Assembly (NCBI GenBank): GCA_035552155.1
Contig: DASZLX010000028.1
Span: 186,001 to 250,000 of the forward strand
Length of the DNA stretch: 64,000 nucleotides
Source: DASXHY01 sp035552155
GTDB taxonomy: Bacteria; Verrucomicrobiota; Verrucomicrobiia; Limisphaerales; DASXHY01
Direction of reading: 5' to 3'
Shown here one piece after another: positions 17,836 through 27,600 of the stretch. The notes beneath the pieces were generated by a model, which did no database searches, was not told the origin of the DNA, and saw nothing but the letters and a program-made list of their open reading frames with translations. A program made the position numbers and the translations under genes. Numbering within the stretch: position 1 is the stretch's first letter; every line of letters starts with the position of its first letter.

Positions 17836-18369
17836 TCAGCTCTTCAGCTTCGCGGCAGCTTCCTTCATTTCCTTCAAGTGAACGTCCGCTTTGCCTGAGT
17901 TGGTCACATGCGCGATTTTACCATCGAGGCCAATCAAAAAACTAACGCGCTGAGCCATGTTTCTGTCCGGCATGCGCACCCCGTAGACATCCGCGATCTT
18001 CCCGTCGGTATCGGCGATCAAAGGAAACGGCAGGCTGTATTTAGTGATGAATTTCTGATGGCTGTCGCTGGAATCAAAACTGACGCCGATGACCTGCACA
18101 TTGCTGTCTTTCAAGTCGCCAATGCTATCGCGAAAACCGCAGGCTTCAGCCGTGCAACCGCCGGTGAAATCCTTCGGATAAAAATACAGCAGCACCACCT
18201 TCTTCCCAATTTCATCGGACAATTTCCAGTCCTTCCCATTCTGGTCCTTGCCTTCCACCAGCGGTGCGGTATCCCCGGCCTTGGGCATGGCGGCCGCTTC
18301 CGCGGCGAGGACGGACATGCCGGCAAAAAGACCGGCGACGAGAGCAATGGCAATTGCGTGCAATTTCAT
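17836..18369 (-). CDS. Exported peroxiredoxin (AhpC/TSA, BCP-type)
   Basis: This 177-aa thiol peroxidase has a signal peptide (1-23 or 1-27). FTGGCTAEACGFRD contains the peroxidatic C72 and a likely resolving C77 five residues later, the BCP alpha-2 arrangement. VVLLYFYPKDFT, SFDSSDSHQKF and PLIADTDGKIADVYGV complete the fold. It reduces hydroperoxides in the periplasm or on a lipid-anchored surface. The next gene on this strand is an FMN reductase, so a redox grouping is plausible. Confidence 0.88.
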   Translation of the reverse strand: MKLHAIAIALVAGLFAGMSVLAAEAAAMPKAGDTAPLVEGKDQNGKDWKLSDEIGKKVVLLYFYPKDFTGGCTAEACGFRDSIGDLKDSNVQVIGVSFDSSDSHQKFITKYSLPFPLIADTDGKIADVYGVRMPDRNMAQRVSFLIGLDGKIAHVTNSGKADVHLKEMKEAAAKLKS

Positions 18370-18439
18370 AATTAATTGATTGGTTGAACCGTTCTCACAT
18401 AACGCCTGGCGCGATTATTGTCAAATGAGATGGATGAGC

Positions 18440-19003
18440 TTAGCGCGCGGTTCCACGCAATTTCACTGGTTTCAATTTTTCCACGAAATCCACGAAGCCC
18501 TCCGCCTGTTTGCGCAAGCGGTCGAGCAATTCCGGATTTTTCAACCAGCCCCCTTCATCCAGCAACGAATTGATCTGCGCCAGGAAAACACGCTCGGGAA
18601 AAATATAGGCGTTGCGATAGCCGAAAATCGCCTGGAGCTGCTCAATGGGCCGCAGCGCGCCCCAGATACCCGCCGACAAGCCGGTGAAACAAACCGGGCG
18701 CCGCTCGAAACTCTCCGGGAATTTCAGCATGTCGATGAAATACTTCAACACCCCCGGAATCCCGCCATTGTATTCCGGCGAGATGATGTGCAGACCCGAG
18801 GATTGCAGCACCGCCTCCGCAAACGGCTGAAACGATTTCGGTTTCTCGGCATAACTCGTCGGCAAAAAAATCTCCTGCGGTAACTGCGCAAGATCGAGCA
18901 CGCGCACCGGGACCTTCAGTTCCGCGTAAATCTCTTCAATGTGCCGCGCAATCTTGCGCGAATTGTTCCCCGGACGATTCGTGCCGATGAGAAGGGTAAT
19001 CAT
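18440..19003 (-). CDS. NADPH-dependent FMN reductase family protein
   Basis: This 187-aa flavodoxin-like reductase has an N-terminal phosphate-binding loop (GTNRPGNNSRKIA), SPEYNGGIPGVLKYFID and a GLSAGIWGALRPIEQL region, as in ChrR/azoreductase-type FMN reductases. It is cytoplasmic and reduces flavin or quinone/xenobiotic substrates with NAD(P)H. It might supply reduced flavin, but there is no luciferase to use it here. Confidence 0.85.
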   Translation of the reverse strand: MITLLIGTNRPGNNSRKIARHIEEIYAELKVPVRVLDLAQLPQEIFLPTSYAEKPKSFQPFAEAVLQSSGLHIISPEYNGGIPGVLKYFIDMLKFPESFERRPVCFTGLSAGIWGALRPIEQLQAIFGYRNAYIFPERVFLAQINSLLDEGGWLKNPELLDRLRKQAEGFVDFVEKLKPVKLRGTAR

Positions 19004-19034
19004 GCAGCATAAGATGGCGATGGTCCGCCAGGAG

Positions 19035-19880
19035 TCAACGCTCTACGCCTTCTCGCATGAGCAATTCCAAATACTGTCTGGAAATTTCTCCGCACAACGG
19101 AGATTGATTACAAAGCTCGCCGTCAAGCGATTCCGCTTCAACAATTCCAAACGAGCTCAGCGAAACAAAAACTCCGTCGACGCGCTTCAACTCGTCGGTG
19201 GTGATATTCTTCTCGCTCACCTTCAGAGTCAGCGTGCGGCAAATTTCCACCACAACCGCGCGCGTCACTCCCGCCAGCACACCAGCCGCCAGAGGCGGGG
19301 TGCAAATCGCATCGCCCTCAATCCAAAACAAATTGCTGCTCGCGCCTTCCACCACAAAGCCGTCCGTGTTCAGCAGCAACGCCTCGTCCGCACCAGCAGC
19401 GTCAGCTTCAGTGCGCGCAAGAATTTGGGCGAGCTTGTTGCAGGTTTTGAACTGCGCCAGCGGCTCTTTGGCCGGCAGGCGGTGCGAGGAGGTGATTAGC
19501 TTCCAGCACGGCAGCACCGCGTTCGCCGGCGCGGGATGCAAAGACATGACGAGCGTCGGGCTCTCCGCGCCCTTCGGCGAATAGCCACGCACGCCGACAC
19601 CGCGCGAAAGCGTCAGGCGCAGGAGCGCATCGGGCATTTCGTTTTTTGCGATTAGCTCATCGACAAAATTGCGCAGCGCTTCGGGAGAGAAAGGCGGTTT
19701 TATTTTCAAAAACTCCGCGCCGCGCTGAAGCCGTTCCATATGTTGAGCCCAGCGAAACGGCTTTCCGTTGAAAACGCGCATCGTCTCGAACAAGCCGTCG
19801 CCATAAAGAAAGCTTCGGTCAAAGACGGAGACAACCGCCCGTTCTTCAGACACGAACTGGCCATTCAGGAAAATCAGCAC
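19035..19880 (-). CDS. pabC: Class IV aminotransferase, probable aminodeoxychorismate lyase
   Basis: This 281-aa PLP enzyme of fold type IV starts MLIFLNGQFV and has DRSFLYGDGLFETMRV, the PLP lysine in QFKTCNKLAQ (K145), and the NTDGFVVEGASSNLFW and GVLAGVTRAVV motifs. Branched-chain aminotransferase and D-amino acid aminotransferase share the fold. The short length and a pabB gene 1.6 kb away on the same strand favour PabC, which releases p-aminobenzoate from ADC for folate. The two genes are separated by an oppositely oriented sigma factor gene. Confidence 0.75.
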   Translation of the reverse strand: MLIFLNGQFVSEERAVVSVFDRSFLYGDGLFETMRVFNGKPFRWAQHMERLQRGAEFLKIKPPFSPEALRNFVDELIAKNEMPDALLRLTLSRGVGVRGYSPKGAESPTLVMSLHPAPANAVLPCWKLITSSHRLPAKEPLAQFKTCNKLAQILARTEADAAGADEALLLNTDGFVVEGASSNLFWIEGDAICTPPLAAGVLAGVTRAVVVEICRTLTLKVSEKNITTDELKRVDGVFVSLSSFGIVEAESLDGELCNQSPLCGEISRQYLELLMREGVER

Positions 19881-19885
19881 GCCTG

Positions 19886-19922
19886 TTTTTTAACGCAAAG
19901 GCGCGAAGAGGCAAAGGCGCAA
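19886..19922. repeat. Single arm of the AACGCAAAGGCGC dispersed repeat
   Basis: TTTAACGCAAAGGCGCGAAG and the following AGGCAAAGGCGCAAAA match the left arm of the inverted repeat at 13896-13976, but no right arm is found. It is a half or decayed copy lying in the divergent pabC-sigma intergenic region. Confidence 0.5.
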
Positions 19923-20010
19923 AATGGCCCGGCTTGCCAGACTATTCTCTCTGGCACAATTTTCCTAAAAAGGTTGTCCGATTTTCAGCGAAACAGGCAT
20001 CTATATGTGA

Positions 20011-21510
20011 ATGGACGAAATGGATGACATGACGCTGCTGCGTGAATACGCCGCGCGCCACTCCGAAACCGCCTTTGAGACACTGGTTTCCCGGCGCGTG
20101 GGTTTCGTGTATTCGGCTGCGCTGCGGCAGGTGCGGGATCCCTATTTGGCCGAGGAGGTGACTCATGCGGTATTCATCATCCTCGCGCGAAAAGCCCCGC
20201 GGATCTCGGACAAAACCATTTTGACCGGCTGGCTTTTTAAAACGACACATTTCACCGCATTGGCGCAAACGCGAGCCGCCGCCAAACGCCGCGAAAGAGA
20301 ACAGGAGGCGCATTTGCAAACTGAAATTGAACAGGCCGCGCCCGACCCGCTCTGGGAACAAATGTCTCCGATGCTGGACGGAGCCCTGGCGTCGCTCAGT
20401 GAAGCGGATCGGCAGGCGATTCTCCTGCGTTTTTTCGAGAACAAGGATTTGGCCGAGGTGGGGAACGCATTGAGAACCAGCGAGGACACCGCGCGCAAAC
20501 GCGTCGCCCGCGCCCTGGAAAAATTGCGCAAGTATTTTTCCAGGCGCGGCGTGGTTTCAACGTCCGCGATTATTGCGGGAGAGATTTCCGCCAATTCGGC
20601 CCAGGCCGCTCCAATTGCGCTCGCAAAATCCGCGACGGCGGTGGCAATCAAAAGCGCCGCCGTCAGCAGTTCAACTTTAACCCTCATTAAAGAAGCATTG
20701 AAACTTATGGCGTGGTCCAAGGCAAAAACGTTGATTGTCATCGCCATCGCTGCGGCAGTGGCAACTGGAACGACTACTATTGTTGTGAAAAAAGTCGTGT
20801 CGTCGCGCACCGACGCGATTTTCGAGCAGCTTTGGGCGCGCCCTGATGCGAGCACGACCCAAGCGCTCACCCAGGCTCCGCCTGCTCTCATTGTACGTCC
20901 GACCCATTACGCCACCCATCTGAGCCAGGGGTATTGGACAGACGCGCGCATCGGTCATGGTGTTTGGGTGAACGCTACCATCCAGGAACTGGTGCAGTTT
21001 GGTTATGAAGTTGTTCCCAGTCGGATCCTCTGGCTGGCGGATGTTCCGAGCGGGGGGTTCGATCTAATGGAAACGCTGCCCGCGGCACAGAACAACCTGA
21101 TGCTGCAAAAGGAAATCCAAAAGCAATTTGGCCTGGCGGGGCACATGGAAATGCGCGACTCCGATCTGTTCCGACTGCAAATCGCAGATCCGGCGCCGTT
21201 GCGCTCGTACATTTCAAAAGGGGGACAGCCGACCGAATACGGAGTTGTCGGCACGAATAACAGCATGAGTTACATCTTCAAAAATAAAACGCTTCAGGAC
21301 GTTGCCACCCGTTTTGAGGCGTACTTCGACCGGCCAGTTATTGAGCCGAATAATTTGGCGGGACGCTATGATTTCACATTTCAGGTGGCTTACGATCTCC
21401 ACGGGGAGACCCTTCGACAATCCATTCGCAGCCAACTCGCCGACCTAGGGCTTGAACTCGTGCCGGCCCGTGAACCCGTCAAAATGCTGGTCGTGGAAAA
21501 AGCGAAATAG
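20011..21510 (+). CDS. ECF sigma factor fused to a membrane segment and a TIGR03435-like domain
   Basis: This is a 499-aa fusion. Residues 7-80 are sigma region 2 (AFETLVSRRVGFVYSAALRQ, DPYLAEEVTHAVFIILAR), and 118-175 are region 4 (SEADRQAILLRFFENKDL, SEDTARKRVARALEKLR). An Ala/Ser-rich linker leads to one transmembrane helix (239-259). The C-terminal ~200 residues end in a domain with LQDVATRFEAYFDRPVIEPN and LAGRYDFTF, resembling the soil-associated TIGR03435 family. The likely topology is cytoplasmic sigma and extracytoplasmic sensor in one chain, which would need proteolytic release or membrane-tethered action. It is divergent from pabC. Confidence 0.8.
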   Translation: MDEMDDMTLLREYAARHSETAFETLVSRRVGFVYSAALRQVRDPYLAEEVTHAVFIILARKAPRISDKTILTGWLFKTTHFTALAQTRAAAKRREREQEAHLQTEIEQAAPDPLWEQMSPMLDGALASLSEADRQAILLRFFENKDLAEVGNALRTSEDTARKRVARALEKLRKYFSRRGVVSTSAIIAGEISANSAQAAPIALAKSATAVAIKSAAVSSSTLTLIKEALKLMAWSKAKTLIVIAIAAAVATGTTTIVVKKVVSSRTDAIFEQLWARPDASTTQALTQAPPALIVRPTHYATHLSQGYWTDARIGHGVWVNATIQELVQFGYEVVPSRILWLADVPSGGFDLMETLPAAQNNLMLQKEIQKQFGLAGHMEMRDSDLFRLQIADPAPLRSYISKGGQPTEYGVVGTNNSMSYIFKNKTLQDVATRFEAYFDRPVIEPNNLAGRYDFTFQVAYDLHGETLRQSIRSQLADLGLELVPAREPVKMLVVEKAK

Positions 21511-23056
21511 GCGCTTTTAGTTTTAATACCGCCAAAAAACCCGCCGCCTTCGCCAGCGTCTCATCGTATTCCGCTTCCGGACTGGAATCCGCCACGATGC
21601 CCGCGCCCACGTTGAAATGGGCCAGGCCATCTTTGCAAACCGCCGTCCGGATGGTGATGCTCAACTGGCTCTCGCGATTGAATCCCAGAAAACCGTGGCA
21701 GCCGCAATAAGGCCCGCGCGAGAGCGGCTCCAACTCGTCGATGATTTCCATGGCGCGGATTTTCGGCGCGCCGGTGATGCTGCCGCCGGGGAAACAGGAC
21801 GCCAGCGCGGCGAAGTGCGTCACGTCCGGCCGCAAACGGCCTTCGACCGTCGAAACCAGATGCTGCACATGCGCGAATTTCTCCAATCGCGCCAGGTCCG
21901 GCGTTTGCACGGAACCGTATTCGCAAATTTTGCCCAGGTCATTGCGCAGCAAATCGGTTATCATCACTAATTCCGCCAGTTCCTTCGCGCTGGTCTGCAA
22001 CTCATACGCCAGTTGCGCGTCGCGCGTGGGATCGGCGTGGCGCGGACGCGTGCCTTTGATGGGGCGCGTGACGATTTGCGAACCGCTCATGCGCAGAAAT
22101 TGTTCCGGCGATGAGGAAGCGATTTCAAAATCGCCACAACTCAGGAATGCGGAAAATGGCGCCGGCGAGACCGCGCCCAATCGCTCAAATAATTCCCAGC
22201 CGGACAAGTCGAGAGGCGCGGTGAGCCTGTGGGAGAGGTTGACCTGGTAAATGTCTCCCGCGCGGATGTATTGCTGCGCGCGTTTTACGTCAGCAATAAA
22301 TTCAGCGCGGGAATAGTTTGAAGATATGTTCCTCCTCACCCCAGCGCTCTCCCCCAGGAGAGCGGGAACTTCATGGGCGCCGCGAAAAATCCGCTGTTCA
22401 TCGCATTTATCCAACGCTGGAACAATTTCTCCCTTTCCCATCGGATGGGAGAGGGCCTCCGGCTTTGCCAAAAGCATTTTCCGCCAGAACTCCATTTGTT
22501 CCCCTGCCCTCCGCTCATCGCGCGACCCGTCTGCCGCGAGGCCGGTCGAAACAATCCACGTCTTGCCAAGTTGATGATCAAAAACCGCGAGACTGTCGTA
22601 AAACCCCACGTGACAATCCGGCAATTCCAAATCGTTCGCGGCGCGGCGCGAAAGCCTGGGCTCGACAAAATTTTTCAAGTCGTAACCCCAATAGCCAAAA
22701 CAGCCGCCCAATGGAAACGGCAGGTCCACTTCCTCCAGTAATTCGCAGCGCGACATCAGGCTGTCCAAAATGTGCCACGGATTCCCAAACTGCACATAGC
22801 CGCCGACGTGAGGAGGCGGACCGCACGAACGCGGCACCATCCGCCTCCTTACGTCGGCGGCTACCGCGGCGATCTCGCACTTGGAACCACTGGAACGAAA
22901 GGTCAAAAACGGCCGCGCCGCGACGAATGAGTAACGGGCCAATGGCGAATCGAACGATGACGTGCGCAGCAGAACCACGCCGGGTTCGCCGCCCAGATTC
23001 TCCACGAGCGACTCCGGTGTCTCCCCGGATTGGATTTCCTGAATCAGCGGCCGCAT
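21479..23056 (-). CDS. pabB: Aminodeoxychorismate synthase component I with two in-frame repeat insertions
   Basis: This 525-aa chorismate-utilizing enzyme carries the family core IRAGDIYQVNLSHR, SSSPEQFLR, RPIKGTRPR, MITDLLRNDLGKI, HLVSTVEGRL, CFPGGSITGAPKIRAMEII and NVGAGIVADSSPEAEY. It aminates chorismate toward p-aminobenzoate with a glutaminase partner. PabB is usually about 450-470 aa. The excess maps to residues ~65-87 and ~201-242, both encoded by dispersed palindromic repeats (22798-22862 and 22331-22456). The reading frame remains open through both. Its start overlaps the LOG stop (TAATG). Confidence 0.85.
   Translation of the reverse strand: MRPLIQEIQSGETPESLVENLGGEPGVVLLRTSSFDSPLARYSFVAARPFLTFRSSGSKCEIAAVAADVRRRMVPRSCGPPPHVGGYVQFGNPWHILDSLMSRCELLEEVDLPFPLGGCFGYWGYDLKNFVEPRLSRRAANDLELPDCHVGFYDSLAVFDHQLGKTWIVSTGLAADGSRDERRAGEQMEFWRKMLLAKPEALSHPMGKGEIVPALDKCDEQRIFRGAHEVPALLGESAGVRRNISSNYSRAEFIADVKRAQQYIRAGDIYQVNLSHRLTAPLDLSGWELFERLGAVSPAPFSAFLSCGDFEIASSSPEQFLRMSGSQIVTRPIKGTRPRHADPTRDAQLAYELQTSAKELAELVMITDLLRNDLGKICEYGSVQTPDLARLEKFAHVQHLVSTVEGRLRPDVTHFAALASCFPGGSITGAPKIRAMEIIDELEPLSRGPYCGCHGFLGFNRESQLSITIRTAVCKDGLAHFNVGAGIVADSSPEAEYDETLAKAAGFLAVLKLKAPISLFPRPAF
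22331..22456. repeat. Dispersed palindromic element inserted in frame in pabB (copy 2 of CTCCCTTTCCC family)
   Basis: Two hairpins bound the element. Arms 22345-22352/22357-22364 form an 8-bp stem with a 4-nt loop. The second lies around 22429-22456 (CTCCCTTTCCCATC with GATGGGAGAGGG). The outer motif matches the intergenic element at 6559-6594. The encoded peptide (PabB residues ~201-242) has no counterpart in the family core. Confidence 0.65.
22798..22862. repeat. 23-bp-arm inverted repeat inserted in frame in pabB
   Basis: Left arm 22798-22820 and right arm 22840-22862 are complementary at 22 of 23 positions, around a 19-nt centre. The arms include GCCGACGTGAGGAGGCGG and its complement. 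The element encodes PabB residues ~65-87, a Pro/Arg/Gly-rich segment between two strands of the N-terminal domain. Its sequence is unrelated to the second insertion. Confidence 0.7.
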
Positions 23057-23739
23057 TATGCAAAGGCTTTCGGCACCACTTCCGGCGGACCGACGCGTTG
23101 TTTGTAATCAAGGATGATATCAATCGCCTCCTGCGGGTCGTCCGTGAGCGTGAACAAATCCAGGTCGCCGGGGCTGATGTATTTCCCCTTCTGCAGGCGA
23201 TCCTTCATCCAACGAATCAATCCCTTCCAATGCTCGCGTCCGAAAAGGATGAGCGGAAATTGCGGGATGCGCCCGGTCTGCACGAGCGTGATGACTTCAA
23301 AAAATTCATCCAATGTGCCGTAACCTCCGGGCATGAAAACGAAAGCGATGCTGTACTTCACGAAGCAAACTTTGCGCGCGAAAAAATAATGGAAATGCAT
23401 CGGGATATTCGCGTAGGGATTTCCCCTTTGCTCATGCGGCAACTGGATATTCAGGCCCACCGATTTTCCGTGCGCGTCCGCCGCGCCCTTATTGGCGGCC
23501 TCCATGATGCCCGGGCCGCCGCCGGTGATCACCGCCAGGTTGTGTTTGGCCAATTCCCGCGAGAGCCGCACAGTTGATTTATAATAAGGATTGGTGGGCA
23601 ACACTCGCGCCGAGCCAAAAACCGTCACGCCCGGACCGACTTGCGACAACGTTTCGAATGAATCCACAAACTCCGCCATGATGCGGAAAATGCGCCACGG
23701 GTCTTCCTTGATGAAAGTGACTTTCGTCTCGTCGTTCAT
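23056..23739 (-). CDS. LOG family protein (TIGR00730-type nucleoside-5'-monophosphate phosphoribohydrolase)
   Basis: This 227-aa protein carries the lysine-decarboxylase-like/LOG motifs GGGPGIMEAANKGA and PGGYGTLDEFFE, together with FGSAR. LOG enzymes cleave nucleoside 5'-monophosphates to free base and ribose 5-phosphate. The start at 23739 (MNDETKVTF) is preferred over the upstream in-frame ATG at 23859, because family proteins begin near this point. It overlaps pabB by one base and is the first gene of that pair. Confidence 0.85.
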   Translation of the reverse strand: MNDETKVTFIKEDPWRIFRIMAEFVDSFETLSQVGPGVTVFGSARVLPTNPYYKSTVRLSRELAKHNLAVITGGGPGIMEAANKGAADAHGKSVGLNIQLPHEQRGNPYANIPMHFHYFFARKVCFVKYSIAFVFMPGGYGTLDEFFEVITLVQTGRIPQFPLILFGREHWKGLIRWMKDRLQKGKYISPGDLDLFTLTDDPQEAIDIILDYKQRVGPPEVVPKAFA

Positions 23740-23915
23740 GGGCGGCAGGGTAACAGGGAATGTGAAATTAGTTAAATGAGTTAATTGGAGGCGTTCGCAA
23801 ATTACCGGCCTCATTGCCCACTCAAAACATTCCCAATTTGCGACCACAAGATTTCTCAAAAGGTGGGTTTATACCCTATTTACCTAATGCAGAGTAATTT
23901 GCAGGCTGAAGCTGA

Positions 23916-24569
23916 ATGCCATTAGAGCTTTGCGAGACCCAATCGAAACTAACTGAAACCAAAAGACATCACGTCATCATTTCCGGAACCGGAAGAGCGG
24001 GAACGACGTTTCTAGTTCAACTGCTCACTGAACTGGGGTTGGATACCGGTTTTTCGAACGCTTACGAGCGCTTTCGTGAAGATCGAAATGCCGGAATGGA
24101 ATGGAACCGCCAGAATATCGCCACTGCGCCCTACATCGTCAAAAGCCCCGCGCTTTGTGAGGAATTGGCCCCGCTTCTCAAAAAGGAGAAAGATTTCGTG
24201 ATTGACCATGCGATTATTCCAGTCCGGGACCTTTACTCCGCTGCCGAAAGCCGCAGGACTGTGGAGCGAAAAGGGGTCCGGCACTTCCTCATGCCGCGGA
24301 CCTTTCTGGGAATTAAAAAATTTCGCATTCGCCGCCCCCAGGAGCAGGAGAGTGTGCTCGCGCAATATTTCTACCAGTTGCTTCATACGCTGGCTGAACA
24401 CAATATCCCAACGACACTCCTGTATTTCCCCAGGCTGGCGAAGGACCCGGAATATCTTTTTGAGAAAATCAACTTTCTCCTAAAAAATATCCCTTATGAA
24501 AGGTTCGTAGAGGCCTTTCAAAAAATCAGCCGCCCCGACCTCATCCATAACTTCGCAGCCGCCGCCTGA
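23916..24569 (+). CDS. Sulfotransferase-like P-loop protein
   Basis: This 217-aa protein has an N-terminal P-loop-like 5'-phosphosulfate-binding segment (IISGTGRAGTTFLVQLL, about 21-37). IIPVRDLYSAAESR could be the 3'-phosphate-binding Arg/Ser motif of PAPS-dependent sulfotransferases. No signal peptide or membrane helix is seen. Its composition is somewhat more AT-rich than the neighbours, which hints at acquisition. The acceptor is unknown. It is a lone gene, convergent with nrdJ. Confidence 0.65.
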   Translation: MPLELCETQSKLTETKRHHVIISGTGRAGTTFLVQLLTELGLDTGFSNAYERFREDRNAGMEWNRQNIATAPYIVKSPALCEELAPLLKKEKDFVIDHAIIPVRDLYSAAESRRTVERKGVRHFLMPRTFLGIKKFRIRRPQEQESVLAQYFYQLLHTLAEHNIPTTLLYFPRLAKDPEYLFEKINFLLKNIPYERFVEAFQKISRPDLIHNFAAAA

Positions 24570-24620
24570 TTATTGGGATCACGGCTGAACCGCGGGCCGT
24601 TTAACTCATCCCGCCATCTC

Positions 24621-24658
24621 AAAAAAGCACAGGCCGGAGAGCAATGCTCTCCGGCCTG
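24621..24658 (-). terminator. Rho-independent terminator of nrdJ
   Basis: A perfect 13-bp stem (24630-24642 with 24646-24658) closes a 3-nt loop. Read on the minus strand it is followed by a TTTTTT tract, the complement of 24621-24626. It lies 20 bp beyond the nrdJ stop. On the plus strand no T run follows, so it serves the minus-strand gene. Confidence 0.8.
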
Positions 24659-24678
24659 CCTTGTCCATTATTCCCAAT

Positions 24679-27600
24679 TTAGCTGCACCCTAAGCTTTCG
24701 CCGCAATTCAGGCATTTATAACAAGCGCCGTTGCGCACGGCCACGTGGCCGCAACTCGGGCACGTCGGCGCATCCTGCTGGTTCACGATCATCGAAGTCA
24801 GCGTTTTCAGCGAGGCCTTCCCGTGTCCATTGCCGCCGCCGTTACCATGGCCGTTGCCGGACTTCAATTCCACTACGTCCTGGTCTTCGGAAATCGGCAG
24901 CTCAGGCACCGGCCGGTTCACTTTTTTTTTCTCGGCGTCAAGAATTCCCGGGATGCCCAGCTCCGGTTGCGTGCGCAGCGCATTCACGGTTTCGCGATAA
25001 TCCGGAATGAATTGATACGCCAGCCAGCGGAACACGTAATCGATGATCGAAGACGCGTTGCGGACATCCGGGTTTTTCGTGAAGCCGGAAGGTTCAAAAC
25101 GCTGGTGCGCGAATTTCTTCAATAACGTTTCCAGCGGCACTCCGTATTGCAACGACATGCTCGTCAGCGTGCCGATGGTGTCCATCAGGCCGCCGATGGT
25201 GGAACCTTCCTTGGCCATCGTGACGAACAATTCACCGGGCCGCCCATCCTCGAACAAGCCCACGGTCAGATAACCTTCGTGCCCGGCGATATCGAACTTA
25301 TGGTTGATCGCCGCGCGGGTGTCCGGAAGGCGCCGGCGCAACGGCTGGCCGACCTGGGCGCGCAATTTCGCCATCTCGGCTTCCAGCTCTTTGACGCGCG
25401 CATCAGTCGATGGCGAACTCGCGGTGGTGGTTTTGTCGCCGCCTTCGTTGGTTTTCTTCGTGTTCAACGGCTGCGAGCGTTTCGAGCCGTCGCGATAAAT
25501 CGCCACGCACTTCAAGCCCATCTGCCAGGCCTGCACATAGGCATCGCGGATGTCTTCCACGGTGCTCTCATTCGGCATGTTGACGGTCTTGGAAATCGCG
25601 CCGCTGATAAACGGCTGCGCCGCGCCCATCATTTTCAAGTGCGCCATGTATTGGATGCTGCGCTTGCCCTTGTGCGGCTTGAACGCGCAATCGAACACCG
25701 GCAAATGTTCCGCCTTGAGACCGCTGCGAATCGTTTCTCCGTTTTCCGTCACATCTTCAATCGTGTCCTGCTTCTCGATGTGCGCGATGATTCCCTCGAT
25801 TTCCTTCGCCGAGTAGCCGAGACGTTGCAACGCCTGCGGCACGGTCCGATTGACAATCTTCAACATGCCGCCGCCGGCCAGCAGTTTGTATTTCACCAGC
25901 GCGATGTCCGGCTCGACACCCGTCGTGTCGCAATCCATCAGGAAGGCGATCGTGCCGGTCGGCGCAAGCACCGTCACCTGCGCGTTGCGATAGCCGGCTT
26001 TCTTGCCGCGTTCGAGCGCCCGATTCCAGCAATTGCGCGCTTCGTCCTTCAAATAATTGAACTCCTGGCTCGGCTGGATTTGCTCCACCGCCTCGCGATG
26101 CAGCTTCATGACGCCCAGCATGGACTCAACATTGTCCTTGGCGAGCGGCTTGGAGATATGCGCGCAACTGGCCTCCCGGTATCCCGGAAATGCGCCAATA
26201 TTCCCCGAAATGACCGCGCTCTGCTCATACGCATGGCCGGTCATGATGGCCGTAAGGGCTCCGGCGAGCGCGCGGCCTTCGTTGGAATCATAGGAAAACC
26301 CGTAGCTCATAATGAGCGAACCGAGGTTGGCATAGCCCAATCCCAGCGTGCGGAAAATATGCGAATTCTCGGCGATTTCCTTGGTCGGATAACTCGCGTT
26401 ATCCACCAGGATTTCCTGCGCGGTAATGAAAATGCGCACGGCCGCCTTGAACCGCTCCACATCAAATTTGCCGTCCTCGCGCTTGAACTTCATCAGGTTC
26501 AACGACGCGAGATTGCACGCTGTATTATTGATGAAAACGTATTCACTGCAGGGATTGGTCGAATGAATCGGTTCGGTGCCCTTGCAGGTGTGCCATTTTT
26601 GAATGGCGCCGTCATATTGCAAGCCCGGGTCACCGCAAATCCAGGTGCCCTCGGCGATTTTTTTCAGCAACGTGCTCGCATCCTTCTTCTGCAGCGGTTT
26701 GCCGCTCGTCACGCTGCGCGTCCACCATTCCTTGCCGTCCACCGCCGCCTGCAAAAATTCGTCGCTCACGCGGACGGACAGATTTTCGTTCTGATACATC
26801 ACGCTGCCGTAGGCATCGCCGTTGTACGAGCCGTCGTAACCCTGCTCGATCAGCGCCCATGCCTTTTTTTCTTCCTTCTGCTTGGCATCGATGAATTCCT
26901 CGATGTCACCGTGCCAGTCGCGCAAGGTGTTCATCTTGGCCGCGCGGCGCGTTTTGCCGCCGGATTTCACCACATTCGCCACCTGGTCGTACACTTTCAG
27001 GAACGACATCGGACCGCTGGGGCGTCCGCCACCGCTCAACTTTTCCTTGCTCGAGCGAATCGGCGACAAATCCGTTCCGGTGCCGGAGCCGTATTTGAAA
27101 AGCATCGCTTCGCTGTAAGCCAGCCGCATGATGTCTTCCATGTTGTCATTCACGGACTGAATGAAACACGCGCTGCCCTGCGGATACTCATATTGCGTGG
27201 CGGCACGCTCGGCCTCGCCGGTCTTGCGATTAAAAAACCAATTGCCCTTGCCGGAAGTTTTGCCCACGCCATATTCGTGGTAGAGGCCCACGTTGAACCA
27301 TACCGGCGAATTGAACGCGCCGTATTGGTTCACGCACAACCAGGTCAATTCGTCGTAATAAATTTCGCCATCGGCCTTGCTGAAGTAGCCGTCTTTCACG
27401 CCCCAATCGGAAATGGTGCGGCAAATGCGGTGGATGAGCTGGCGCACCGAGGTTTCGCGCTCGGAAGTGTGCTGTTCGCCGTAAAAATATTTCGAAACCA
27501 CCACTTTGGTCGCCAGCAGCGACCACGATTTTGGCACTTCCACATTTTCCTGCTTGAAAATGACCTTGCCGGCGTCATCGGTGATTTCCGCCACGCGCCG

